From the NCBI GenBank assembly GCA_037384065.1, contig JARROJ010000011.1, forward strand, positions 36,485 to 100,484: a stretch of 64,000 bases of DNA, read 5' to 3'. A program made the position numbers and the translations under genes. This document shows, in pieces, positions 34,860-43,060 of this stretch. The DNA is from JABDPF01 sp037384065 (GTDB lineage Bacteria; Pseudomonadota; Gammaproteobacteria; Xanthomonadales; SZUA-36). The notes below the pieces were generated by a model, which saw only the letters and a program-made list of their open reading frames with translations, was not told the origin of the DNA and made no database searches. Positions within the stretch are counted from its first letter, which is position 1. Each line of letters begins with the position of its first letter.

Positions 34860-35014
34860 CCTAGGTTGCCAGAAACCGGCACGCGCGTCCCGGCATTGGG
34901 TCAAGTCGAAGCGACGCCGCGCGTCAGAGGGCGCGGCGCGGCGCTTGCGAAGCGGTAAACTGGAGCACAGAAGCCGGGTATTCCCGGCGGGCGCCGCGCG
35001 CAACAGACCAGGAC

Positions 35015-35596
35015 ATGCAGACCGTCGCGATCGAACCGTTGCAGATGATCAAGGGCGTGCCGTATCCCGCCGGCGACGTGTTTCGTCGCGTGATCGTGAC
35101 CGGGCCGCCGGGCAGTGGCAAGACGACCCTGATCGAACGACTCGGCGGCTGGCCGGGGGAAGGATTCCTCGACCTTGCCGAGCGCGGCTGGTGGCGCAAT
35201 CCGCTGTTGGGTTACCGCCCGCGCGAGGTCCACCTCGGGCTGCCGTTCGAGGGCATGTCCGAAAGCCACGCCGTGTTCGATCCGGAGTGGCTGGAAGTGA
35301 CCGCGGCCGTCGCCCCGGGGCGCATCGTTCTGCCGCCCGAGCGACGTCGTTTCTGGCAGTCCGACTGGCGCCGGCGCTACCTGTTCGATTTCCTGTTACC
35401 GCCGCCCGCGACGATTCATGCGATGCGCACGAAACGCCGTTCGATCGGAACCCACCCCGTCGACGTGCGGCTGACGCCGGAAATCGTGCACAGGCAACAC
35501 GAGGTGTACGCGCAGGTCGCGCGTCACCTGTCGCGGCACGGCGTGCCGGTGATCGTGCGCCTGGCCTTCCAGGGCCCGCCGCACTACGTGCTCTGA
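35015..35596 (+). CDS. P-loop ATPase/kinase-like protein
   Basis: A 193-residue protein with a clear Walker A motif, VIVTGPPGSGKTTLIERL (about residues 27-44), and a later conserved FWQSDWRRRYLFDFLLPP stretch. The lack of other recognisable domains suggests a small nucleotide-dependent kinase-like or AAA_28-like protein; the substrate is unknown. It converges on the metallophosphoesterase gene, the two overlapping by 13 bases at their ends. A functional link with that phosphoesterase is possible but only inferred from position. Confidence 0.7.
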   Translation: MQTVAIEPLQMIKGVPYPAGDVFRRVIVTGPPGSGKTTLIERLGGWPGEGFLDLAERGWWRNPLLGYRPREVHLGLPFEGMSESHAVFDPEWLEVTAAVAPGRIVLPPERRRFWQSDWRRRYLFDFLLPPPATIHAMRTKRRSIGTHPVDVRLTPEIVHRQHEVYAQVARHLSRHGVPVIVRLAFQGPPHYVL

Positions 35597-37014
35597 CGCG
35601 CGGCGATCACGCGCTGCAGGTTCTCGGAAGGATAGACCTGGGCGAGGAGTTCGCCGCCGACACGCGTGAACAGGCCGACCCGGTCGGTCCGGGCGCTGTA
35701 GATGATGTGATGCTGCGGGATGCCCCCCGCATCGAGCCAGACGGTGGCGTCCCGGGTTTGCGGGTAGTGGGCCACGATGAACGGCAGACGGTCGTCGAGG
35801 CCGAGCGACTTGCGAAACCGCTTGACGTCGCTGCGCGTGTAACCGCTCGGCCAGTGCGGGGTTTTCAGCCGGTTCCAGGTCAGCTCGTGAACCAGGGCGG
35901 GCTGCTCGCGCGCCTCGATGAGCGCGTCGAGACCGACCGCGCGCCGGGGCGGCCCGGCGTGGCAGGCGAGGAAGTCATCGGACAGCGCCACCAGCGGCGA
36001 GCGGCGGTAGAACAACGCCATTTCCTGAGCGTACTCTTCGCCGCGCAGCTCGCGCAGGGCGCGCTCCCAGAGCACGCTTTGCGGCACGCCGCCCTTCATC
36101 ACGTCGGGGGAAAAGCTCTCGTGGTTGCCCATCAGCAGGACGACGCGGTCCGGCCAGTGGCGCTTGAGCGCCAGGATCAGATCCATCATCAGCACCGAGG
36201 CGGCCATGTCCTCGAGCTCGCCGTCCTCCTCCGAGTGGATCGCATCGCCCAGCAGGACCAGGATCGCATCGCCGGACTCGAGCGCGTTCAGGAAGGCGTT
36301 CTCGGTCAGCACCGTGAGCAGATTGTCCACGCGCGCATGCAGGTCGCCGACGATGATCGGCGCGGGCTGTGGCGGCAGTTCGACCAGGGCGCCGGCGTTG
36401 CCCTGCGCGTCCTTGCGGCGCCAGGGGTCGTCGATCAGCCGGCTGTTGACGTCGCGAATCTGCGCCAGCGCCGCGGCCGGCGACAGCGGCTGCAACGGTC
36501 CGCCGAAAAGGTCGGCGACGCGATCGAGCCGGCGCAGGCGTGCGTCGCGCAGAGCGGTTCCGCCCCGTTCCGGCGGCAGTACCGAGAGGTAGGTGCCGAG
36601 TTCGGAAATCGGGTCGCGAAACACCAGCTCTTCGCCGCGATGCGTGATCTGCAGATGGCGGCGGAACGCATCCCGGGGCTCGCTGAACAGCGCGCGCTGG
36701 CCGGCCTGGCGGTGTTCGATCGCCACGCCGGCGCCGGGCTCCAGCCGCAGGGCGTGGTAAATGCCGGACGCCTGCCGCTCGGGGTCGAACACGCGGTAGG
36801 CGGGCGGCCCGGACGCAGGGCCCGCGAGCGGCAGTTCCGGGCAGACGTGCAGCATCTGCCGCCCCATCTCGATGGCGTAGGCATCGCCGCTGCAGGGCAC
36901 GCGCAGGCTTTTGCCGGACAGGCGCAGGCGGTCGCTGGCGGCCGGTTGCACCGGCTGGTAGCGGCCGCCCTGCAGCAGGTCGCGGAGGGCGCCGAAGGGG
37001 GAACGCTTCGTCAC
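35584..37014 (-). CDS. Metallophosphoesterase (calcineurin-like/PPP-type)
   Basis: A 476-residue protein. The first ~190 residues match nothing I know. From about 215 the metal-binding motifs of the calcineurin-like superfamily appear in order: IIVGDLHARVDN, LLGDAIHSEEDG, VVLLMGNHESF and FLACHAGPPRR. These GDxH, GDxx, GNHE and HAG motifs are those of PPP-type protein phosphatases and Ap4A hydrolases. The start is GTG 37014, 19 bases after the cytochrome-rhodanese gene on the same strand. Substrate unknown; protein phosphatase activity is the best guess. Confidence 0.8.
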   Translation of the reverse strand: MTKRSPFGALRDLLQGGRYQPVQPAASDRLRLSGKSLRVPCSGDAYAIEMGRQMLHVCPELPLAGPASGPPAYRVFDPERQASGIYHALRLEPGAGVAIEHRQAGQRALFSEPRDAFRRHLQITHRGEELVFRDPISELGTYLSVLPPERGGTALRDARLRRLDRVADLFGGPLQPLSPAAALAQIRDVNSRLIDDPWRRKDAQGNAGALVELPPQPAPIIVGDLHARVDNLLTVLTENAFLNALESGDAILVLLGDAIHSEEDGELEDMAASVLMMDLILALKRHWPDRVVLLMGNHESFSPDVMKGGVPQSVLWERALRELRGEEYAQEMALFYRRSPLVALSDDFLACHAGPPRRAVGLDALIEAREQPALVHELTWNRLKTPHWPSGYTRSDVKRFRKSLGLDDRLPFIVAHYPQTRDATVWLDAGGIPQHHIIYSARTDRVGLFTRVGGELLAQVYPSENLQRVIAARQST

Positions 37015-37033
37015 GAGGGCCCCGTGGCGCGCG

Positions 37034-38128
37034 TCACTCGAGCGACAGCGACGTTGCGGCGTCGCGTTGCCCGACCGCTACCGGGTAACCCAGCGCGACC
37101 CAGCCGCCGATGCCCTCCCAGAGCACCGCGGTGTTCGTGAAACCGTGCGCGCGCAGCTTGCGGTTGACCGAGTCGGCGGCGGCGCGCGGGCATTCGCAGT
37201 AACTGACGATCCAGGTGCCGTCATCGGGCATGTCGGCCGCGATGCCCGCGAAATCGCCGGTGTAATAGGGGATCGGCACCGCACCCTCGATATGCGCGAT
37301 CTGCCACATCGACATCACCCGCGTGTCGAGCAGCACCATGCGCCGTTGTTCTTCGAGCGCCCGCGCCAGGTCGGCGGCGAGCACGTAATGCCCGTCCCGC
37401 AGGGCGAACTCGGGCGCCGCCCCGTCCGGGTTGATCACGTAGTCGGCCGGCGCGGGCGGCGCTTGCAGCACCGGTTTTTCGACCGACCAGCCGGTCGCGC
37501 GGGAGCGCAGGAACGCGGTCAGGCCATCGATTTCCGCGGTCGACAGCGTTCCGCCGAAGGCCGGCATCGGCGTGCCGTCGCGGCCGTTTTCGATGGCGTA
37601 GCGCAGGAAGGCGTCCGGTGTCAGGGCGAGCATCGCCGGGTTGCCGACGGCCGGTCCGGTGACGCCCTCGCCATTCGCGCCGTGGCACTCGGTACAGTGC
37701 GCGGCATAGGTTCGGCGACCGAGCGCGACATCGCCCTCGACCGGGTCCAGCGGCAGGTTGAGCGGGTCGACATCCACCGTTTCGCCGAGCCACCGCACCA
37801 GGCGGTACAGGCGGTCGCGATCGAGCGGCCCGCCGACTTCGTCGAAATAGGCGCCCATCGGCGTGCCGCGCCGGCCGTAGGCGATCGTGTTCAGGATCGG
37901 CCACGGAAAACCGGAACGCAGCAGCGACTCGGAACGCAGCGACGGCGCGTGATCGTTGACGTAGCCCTGCCGCTCGGCGCCGTGGCACAGGGCGCAGTAC
38001 GTCTGGTAATCGGCCGCCGCGGCCGCCCGCTCAGCGGCGGAGAGCACGAAGGGATCGGCGGCGTGCACGGCCGTGGCGGCCAGCAGGGCGACGCCCGCAG
38101 CGAGACGCTTGAAGAGGGTACTGGGCAT
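37034..38128 (-). CDS. Diheme cytochrome c with C-terminal rhodanese domain
   Basis: A 364-residue exported protein. A signal peptide (1-23, ending VHA) is followed by two cytochrome c modules with CALCH (45-49) and CTECH (145-149), each with a distal Met region (RRGTPMGAYF and RDGTPMPAFGG). The C-terminal part (about 240-355) is a rhodanese fold: VLLDTRVMSMWQIAHIEGAVPIP and an active-site loop YCECPRA with Cys311 and Cys313. It would act in the periplasm, perhaps joining electron transfer to sulfur transfer or sulfur-compound oxidation. Neither a partner oxidase nor sulfur genes are next to it. Confidence 0.85.
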   Translation of the reverse strand: MPSTLFKRLAAGVALLAATAVHAADPFVLSAAERAAAAADYQTYCALCHGAERQGYVNDHAPSLRSESLLRSGFPWPILNTIAYGRRGTPMGAYFDEVGGPLDRDRLYRLVRWLGETVDVDPLNLPLDPVEGDVALGRRTYAAHCTECHGANGEGVTGPAVGNPAMLALTPDAFLRYAIENGRDGTPMPAFGGTLSTAEIDGLTAFLRSRATGWSVEKPVLQAPPAPADYVINPDGAAPEFALRDGHYVLAADLARALEEQRRMVLLDTRVMSMWQIAHIEGAVPIPYYTGDFAGIAADMPDDGTWIVSYCECPRAAADSVNRKLRAHGFTNTAVLWEGIGGWVALGYPVAVGQRDAATSLSLE

Positions 38129-38172
38129 GGTCGGACGCTCCGCTTGACCGACCTTCAATATGCCAGAAACCC

Positions 38173-39306
38173 TCAGTCGGCGGAAATCCGGTCCAGGGCA
38201 TCGGACAGGCGGCCCACCGTGCGGTCGATATCGGCCAGCTTGTCGAGGCCGAACAGGCCGATGCGGAACGCCCGGTAATCGTCCCCCTCGTCGCACATCA
38301 AGGGCACGCCGGCCGCGATCTGCAGGCCAAGCCCGGCAAACCGGCTGCCGTTGGCGATGTCCGGATCGTCGGTGTAACTGACCACCACGCCCGGCGCCTG
38401 GAAGCCCTCGGCCGCGACCGACGGGTAGCCCTGCATCTCGAACAGGGCGCGCACGCAGCGTCCGAGTTCCCATTGCTGCTCGCGGACGGTTTCAAAGCCG
38501 CGTTCGGCGGTCTCGAGCATCGTGTCGCGAAAGGCCCGAAGGGCGTCGGTCGGCAGCGTGGCGTGGTAGGCATGGCCACCGGCCTCGTAGGCCTGCATGA
38601 TTTCCAGCCACTTGCGCAGATCGCAGGCGAAACTGCTGCTGGTGGTCTGCGTGATCCGCTCCAGAGCGCGCTCGCCGAGCATGACCAGCGCGGAGCAGGG
38701 CGAAGCGCTCCAGCCCTTCTGCGGTGCGCTGATCAGCACGTCCACGCCGGTGCTCGCCATGTCCACCCAGAGGTCGCCCGAGGCGACGCAGTCGAGCACG
38801 AACAGCCCGCCGTTCTCGTGTGTCGCGGCAGCCGCGGCCCGAATGTACTCGGTGGGCAACAGCATGCCGGACGAGGTTTCGACGTGGGGCGCGAAGACCA
38901 CGTCGGGCCGCTCGGCCGCGATGGTGGCCACGACCTCGTCGATCGGCGCCGGCGCGAACGGGGCCTGCGGGCCTTCGGCCACGCGGCGCGCCTTGAGCAC
39001 GGTGGTGGTGGCTGGAATGGCGCCCATTTCGAAGATCTGCGACCAGCGGTAACTGAAATAGCCGTTGCGGATCACCAGGGTGTTGCGGTCGTGGGCGAAT
39101 TGCCGTGCAACCGCCTCCATGCCGTAGGTGCCGCCGCCCGGCACCACGACCACCGCGGCTGCGTTGTACACTTCTTTCAGCGTCGCGGAAATGTCGTTCA
39201 TGACCTGCTGAAAGGCCTGCGACATGTGGTTCAGGGAACGGTCGGTGAAGACGACCGAGTATTCGAGCAGGCCGTCGGGATCGATGTCGGGTAACAGGCC
39301 GGGCAT
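38173..39306 (-). CDS. PLP-dependent aminotransferase, class V
   Basis: A 377-residue fold-type I enzyme of the class V group (serine-pyruvate/alanine-glyoxylate aminotransferase type). Features are VVPGGGTYGMEAVARQF near the N-terminus, PHVETSSGMLLPTEY, the Asp that holds the PLP ring nitrogen in FVLDCVASG, and the Schiff-base lysine in SAPQKGWSASP. The ribosome site AAGGAA precedes ATG 39306. Family members act on alanine/glyoxylate, serine, or 2-aminoethylphosphonate; the substrate cannot be fixed from sequence. Confidence 0.85.
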   Translation of the reverse strand: MPGLLPDIDPDGLLEYSVVFTDRSLNHMSQAFQQVMNDISATLKEVYNAAAVVVVPGGGTYGMEAVARQFAHDRNTLVIRNGYFSYRWSQIFEMGAIPATTTVLKARRVAEGPQAPFAPAPIDEVVATIAAERPDVVFAPHVETSSGMLLPTEYIRAAAAATHENGGLFVLDCVASGDLWVDMASTGVDVLISAPQKGWSASPCSALVMLGERALERITQTTSSSFACDLRKWLEIMQAYEAGGHAYHATLPTDALRAFRDTMLETAERGFETVREQQWELGRCVRALFEMQGYPSVAAEGFQAPGVVVSYTDDPDIANGSRFAGLGLQIAAGVPLMCDEGDDYRAFRIGLFGLDKLADIDRTVGRLSDALDRISAD

Positions 39307-39462
39307 GGTTCGTTCCTTCGCTAAGGGTCAATCCCTGAGGATAACACCCGGGCGCCAGGATGTGATCGGGGGAACTGCGTAACGGCCAATCGCGCCAGGG
39401 TCCGGGAATAAATCGGGGCGCTGGCGCGTATAGAGGACAGGACCACGAATCGGAACACCGAC

Positions 39463-39945
39463 ATGCAAAACGAGCTGGCGGCACTGGGCAACGGGGCGCA
39501 TGCGCTGGCGATCCAGATCCTGGGCAACCCGGATGACGCCGCCGACGCGGTGCATGACGCCTTCGCGCAGGTGCTGGCCCGGCCGCAGGCCTGGGACCGC
39601 ACGCGGGGTCCCCTGCGGCCGTGGTTTCTGCGCGTCGTGCGTAATCGCTGCATCGACCTGTTGCGGCGCCGGCGCCCGACGGGCGTGCCGGTCGAAGGCC
39701 TGGCCGCGGACGGCGCCGGACCCGACGCGGCGCTCGAGACGTTGCAACGCGATCGCCGCCTGGAGCGTGCGCTCGCGGAACTGGGCCCGGAACAGCGGCA
39801 GATCATCGTGCTGCGGGACTACTCGGACCTGAGCTACGCGGAGATCGCGGCGGTGCTCGGTCTGGCCCCGGGCACGGTCATGTCGCGCCTGCATCGGGCC
39901 CGCCTGGCCCTGCGTGAACGATTGGAGCGAAGCGATGACGACTGA
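39463..39945 (+). CDS. ECF-type RNA polymerase sigma factor
   Basis: A 160-residue sigma-70 family protein: region 2 with ILGNPDDAADAVHDAFAQVLARP and LRPWFLRVVRNRCIDLLRRR, region 4 with LGPEQRQIIVLRDYSDLSYAEIAAVLGLAPGTVMSRLHRAR. It overlaps the following zinc-finger anti-sigma gene by 11 bases, the standard ECF arrangement. It differs from the sigma factor at 2.3-2.8 kb. Confidence 0.88.
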   Translation: MQNELAALGNGAHALAIQILGNPDDAADAVHDAFAQVLARPQAWDRTRGPLRPWFLRVVRNRCIDLLRRRRPTGVPVEGLAADGAGPDAALETLQRDRRLERALAELGPEQRQIIVLRDYSDLSYAEIAAVLGLAPGTVMSRLHRARLALRERLERSDDD

Positions 39946-40393
39946 ACACGACGGCGCGGATCGCGCCGCGCACGTCGGGGAACGGCTTTCGGGCTACCTC
40001 GACGGCGAATTGACCCAGCAGCAGCGCCAGCGGGTGCGGCTGCACCTCGAGGAATGCGCCGAGTGCGCGAAACTGCTCGATGAACTCACCGCCCTGCGCG
40101 CCCGGCTGGGCGAATCGGACCTGAGCGGGCGGTCCGATGACCGGTGGAGGGAAGACATGAACGAATCCGGAGTGACCCTGTCGCGCGGCCTCGGCTGGCT
40201 GTTGCTGATCGGCGCCGGCGTGATCATCGGCGCCATTGCGGTGTTCGAATTCCTGACCGAACCCGGGCTCGGCGCCGGCTGGAAGGTGCTGATCAGCGCC
40301 TTCTATCTCGGCTGGCTGGGGTTGTTCGTCTCGGTGCTGCGTCAGCGCCTCATCGAGCGCAAGACCGACCGCTACAAAGACGTGGAGATATGA
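39935..40393 (+). CDS. Zinc-finger anti-sigma-factor-type membrane protein
   Basis: A 152-residue protein. The N-terminal zinc-binding anti-sigma (ZAS) motif H-x3-C-x2-C is in LHLEECAECAKLL. Two transmembrane helices follow (WLLLIGAGVIIGAIAVFEF and VLISAFYLGWLGLFVSVL), so it is membrane-held. The ATG at 39935 lies inside the end of the sigma-factor gene; translational coupling keeps the two in balance. It ends by overlapping the UPF0145 gene. The stimulus is unknown; a redox or metal cue that disturbs the Cys ligands is the usual mechanism in the family. Confidence 0.82.
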   Translation: MTTEHDGADRAAHVGERLSGYLDGELTQQQRQRVRLHLEECAECAKLLDELTALRARLGESDLSGRSDDRWREDMNESGVTLSRGLGWLLLIGAGVIIGAIAVFEFLTEPGLGAGWKVLISAFYLGWLGLFVSVLRQRLIERKTDRYKDVEI

Positions 40394-40716
40394 CAATGAT
40401 CGTAGTGACCAGTGAAACCATCGCCGGCAAGAAAGTCGTCCGGACCCTCGGCCTGGTGCGTGGCAACACCGTGCGCGCCCGGCACATCGGCAAGGACATC
40501 ATGGCGGGGCTGCGCAACATCGTCGGCGGTGAGGTGCACGAGTACGCCAAGCTGATCGCCGAGAGCCGCGAGCAGACGCTCGATCGCATGACCGCGGAAG
40601 CGCGGTCGCTCGGCGCCAACGCCGTGATCGCGACACGGTTCACCACCTCGGTGATGGCGGCCGGCGCCGCGGAGTTGCTGGCCGTCGGCACCGCGGTCGT
40701 GGTCGAGGACGCATAG
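40390..40716 (+). CDS. UPF0145/YbjQ family protein
   Basis: A 108-residue protein of the YbjQ (DUF74, heavy-metal-binding-domain) family, recognised from VTSETIAGKKVV, RGNTVRARHIGKDIMAGLRNIVGGEV and LGANAVIATRF. Members form oligomeric rings; function is unknown despite the name. The ATG at 40390 overlaps the anti-sigma stop (ATGA); a second ATG six bases later (40396) is also possible. As third gene of the sigma operon it may be an output or a sensor of that regulon. Confidence 0.85.
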   Translation: MTMIVVTSETIAGKKVVRTLGLVRGNTVRARHIGKDIMAGLRNIVGGEVHEYAKLIAESREQTLDRMTAEARSLGANAVIATRFTTSVMAAGAAELLAVGTAVVVEDA

Positions 40717-40743
40717 CGCGCGCGCCGGGACTCGGGCCCGGGC

Positions 40744-41259
40744 TCAGTCGGTCAGCGCGCGGGCGCGGGTCAGGCTGAGCAGTTCGGCGGTGCCGCCGTC
40801 GAGTTCGGCCCACGACGTCGGAATCGCCAGGTGGGCGAGCGCGGCGGTCGGCATCAGTTTCCAGTCGTCGGGCATCGGCACCCGGTCCCGGCACAGGTTC
40901 TGCACCAGCGATTCGAGGCCCGGATTGTGCCCGGCGATCAAAACGCGCTGCGCGTCTTCCGGGCTCTGGGCCAACACGTCCATCAGCGTGCCGGTGGCCG
41001 CGTGGTAAATGCGCTCGTCCCAGTGGATGTCCGCCTCGTCGATGCCCAGTTCGGCGCACACGGCGATGACCGTCTGCCGCGCGCGCAGCGCCGGCGAGGC
41101 GACCACGTAATCGGGCGTCAGGCCCGAGCGGCCGATGAAGCGTCCGACCCGCGGCGCGTCGCGGCGGCCCCGTTTGGACAGCGGCCGGTCGAAATCGCGC
41201 GCCGCCCCGGTGTCCCAGGCGGACTTGGCGTGGCGCAGTACCAGCAATTCGCGGCTCAT
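40744..41259 (-). CDS. sixA: Phosphohistidine phosphatase SixA
   Basis: A 171-residue histidine-phosphatase (phosphoglycerate-mutase superfamily) protein with the catalytic LRHAKSAW motif at the N-terminus (His10 becomes phosphorylated) and the second His in AGHNPGLESL. The SPALRARQT segment is also typical. SixA removes phosphate from His-containing phosphotransfer domains, including the nitrogen PTS protein NPr. AGGAA precedes ATG 41259. It stands 39 bases downstream of the racemase gene on the same strand. Confidence 0.88.
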   Translation of the reverse strand: MSRELLVLRHAKSAWDTGAARDFDRPLSKRGRRDAPRVGRFIGRSGLTPDYVVASPALRARQTVIAVCAELGIDEADIHWDERIYHAATGTLMDVLAQSPEDAQRVLIAGHNPGLESLVQNLCRDRVPMPDDWKLMPTAALAHLAIPTSWAELDGGTAELLSLTRARALTD

Positions 41260-41298
41260 GTCGGATTCCTCGCTGTGGGTGGCCGTTCGCTCGATAGC

Positions 41299-42201
41299 TT
41301 AACCGGTGGCCGGGGCGCCGTGAAAGAACGCGACGTGCTCGAAGCCCTGCAGGGCAGCCACGGTGGCCGGCGCGGTGGCGCCGAGATACTGCGCCAGCGA
41401 GCGCAACGGCGCGTCCGGCACCCGGTACCGGCTGACGAACCGGATGGTGACCGTGCCGGCGCCCGGGCCGCCGGCCGATCGCCGGCCGATCGCGTCCGTG
41501 ATCATGCGCCCGGCCCGCCGGTTGGGGTTCAGGATCCGCACGGCGCTGAAGGTCTTTTTCAGTTCGTTCTCGAAGCGCTCGGCCTGGTAGCCGTAATGCG
41601 TGCAGCCGAGAAACGCCGCGACGCGCGCAGGCCGCGGATCGAACTGCGCGACCGCGGCCGGGACGTAACGCTGCAGCAGATCGGTGGCCAGCGCGCCGCT
41701 GGCATCGTTGGAGATCGCGTCCGGCAGCCCGGGGCAGGCCTGGCGGGCGATCCGGGCGGGCGGCACTCCGAGTTCGTCCAGACAGTGCGCGTAAATGCCG
41801 TCCTCGATGGTCGTCGGCGTGGCGAACAGGATCACGCCGGCCTCCGGGTCGGCGCGCCACGCCGCTTCCAGTTCACGCCGGCCCGCCTCGACGATGCCGA
41901 GAATCGGAACGTCGCGATGCGGGTCGAACCAGGGGTCGCGGAACAGCACGCTCAGCGTGTTGCAGGCGATGAACAGCAGATCGGGCCGGTAACGCGCCGC
42001 CGCGGCATGCAGGAAATTGTCGAAGGTGCGCAGTTGTTCCTCGCGGGTCGGCATCGAGTTGTACGAGTAGTCGTCTTCCAGCGCCGCGTTGAGATAGAGC
42101 AGTTCCACCGGACCCGCGGGTGGGTGACGGCGCAGACGCGCCTCGACATCGGCGCAGACCGACAGGCCGCCGACGCCCGAATCGGTGATCGCGATTCGCA
42201 T
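41299..42201 (-). CDS. Asp/Glu racemase-superfamily protein (glutamate-racemase-like)
   Basis: A 300-residue cofactor-independent racemase-type protein. It has the MurI-like start AITDSGVGGLSV with the Asp7-Ser8 pair, and the two catalytic cysteines Cys80 in FIACNTLSV and Cys200 in FLGCTHYGY. The internal region is longer and more divergent than in normal MurI, and the GDxRTPYG-type motifs are not obvious, so it may act on another substrate. The ATG directly follows the stop of the MpaA-like gene (TGA-ATG), suggesting a shared role in using D-Glu-containing murein peptides. Confidence 0.78.
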   Translation of the reverse strand: MRIAITDSGVGGLSVCADVEARLRRHPPAGPVELLYLNAALEDDYSYNSMPTREEQLRTFDNFLHAAAARYRPDLLFIACNTLSVLFRDPWFDPHRDVPILGIVEAGRRELEAAWRADPEAGVILFATPTTIEDGIYAHCLDELGVPPARIARQACPGLPDAISNDASGALATDLLQRYVPAAVAQFDPRPARVAAFLGCTHYGYQAERFENELKKTFSAVRILNPNRRAGRMITDAIGRRSAGGPGAGTVTIRFVSRYRVPDAPLRSLAQYLGATAPATVAALQGFEHVAFFHGAPATG

Positions 42202-42948
42202 TCAGCCGTTCCCGTGCCCGTCGCGCGCCCGCGGATAGTCACCGGTCAGCAGGCGGCGCAGCACCGGAGCGTGCGAGGCGAGCAGGGCGGGGAGCGGCTC
42301 GGGCGGCAGTTCCCAGGTGATGATGTTGATGCCCTGCTCGACCGACCAGGTGCCGAACGAGCCCGGCGTCAGGTAGCCGACGTCCGGCACCAGCGGCAGG
42401 CCCACTTCCCCGGCGATCCAGTGCGCCAGCGGCTTGCGGTCGGGATCTTCCACGCAGCCCAGCGGCGCATGCAGGGACACGACCACTGCGGGTTGCAGTT
42501 CGCGCACCAGGTCGAGCAGCGCCGCCGTCTCGGGCTCGGACGCGGGCGTCGCGCCCGGACTCAGCTCGATGTCGCGGACGGTTTCGCCGTGGGCCTTGTA
42601 ATGGACGGCGTCGGGCGCCCAGTTGCGTGTCGGCCAGTTCCGGTTCAGATCCACGCCGCGCGCGTTGGCCCGGGTGCCGAGCACGGTCCCGTCCGGGTTC
42701 ACGCTGAGGATCACCGGCGTGGCCAGGGCGGCCTCGGGCACGCTGCGCAGCGCTTCGGACAGCACCACGGTGGACTCGCACTCGTCGCCGTGCATCGCCG
42801 CCATGACCAGCAGGTCGACCGGACCGGAGGTCGGGCCGAACACGTTCAGGGCCGCGCCGTGCACCGAGGTGCCGTAACGTTGCGGCGCGTGGCGGACGAC
42901 GCCGCGGCGCGCGCGCGGCACCCAGTTCGTGTCGGCTTCCGAATTCAT
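42202..42948 (-). CDS. mpaA: Murein tripeptide amidase MpaA-like zinc carboxypeptidase (M14)
   Basis: A 248-residue M14-family peptidase. Zinc ligands His53 and Glu56 lie in AAMHGDECES, and a third His in VVSLHAPLG; NPDGTVLGTRANARGVDLNRNWP is the substrate-binding stretch seen in MpaA, which cuts between D-Glu and diaminopimelate in murein tripeptide during recycling. No signal peptide, in keeping with a cytoplasmic enzyme. It is followed without a gap by a racemase-like gene. Succinylglutamate desuccinylase-type activity is the main alternative but the RGVDLNRNWP pattern favours MpaA. Confidence 0.85.
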   Translation of the reverse strand: MNSEADTNWVPRARRGVVRHAPQRYGTSVHGAALNVFGPTSGPVDLLVMAAMHGDECESTVVLSEALRSVPEAALATPVILSVNPDGTVLGTRANARGVDLNRNWPTRNWAPDAVHYKAHGETVRDIELSPGATPASEPETAALLDLVRELQPAVVVSLHAPLGCVEDPDRKPLAHWIAGEVGLPLVPDVGYLTPGSFGTWSVEQGINIITWELPPEPLPALLASHAPVLRRLLTGDYPRARDGHGNG

Positions 42949-43060
42949 CCGCGCACGCTATCACCGGCGCCGGGCGGGCACAAGAAAGGGGCCGCCTGGT
43001 GTAAGCTTGCAGGATTCGCCCAACGCCTGTTCGTACCGCGCATGACCCGAGGAGTGTTCG

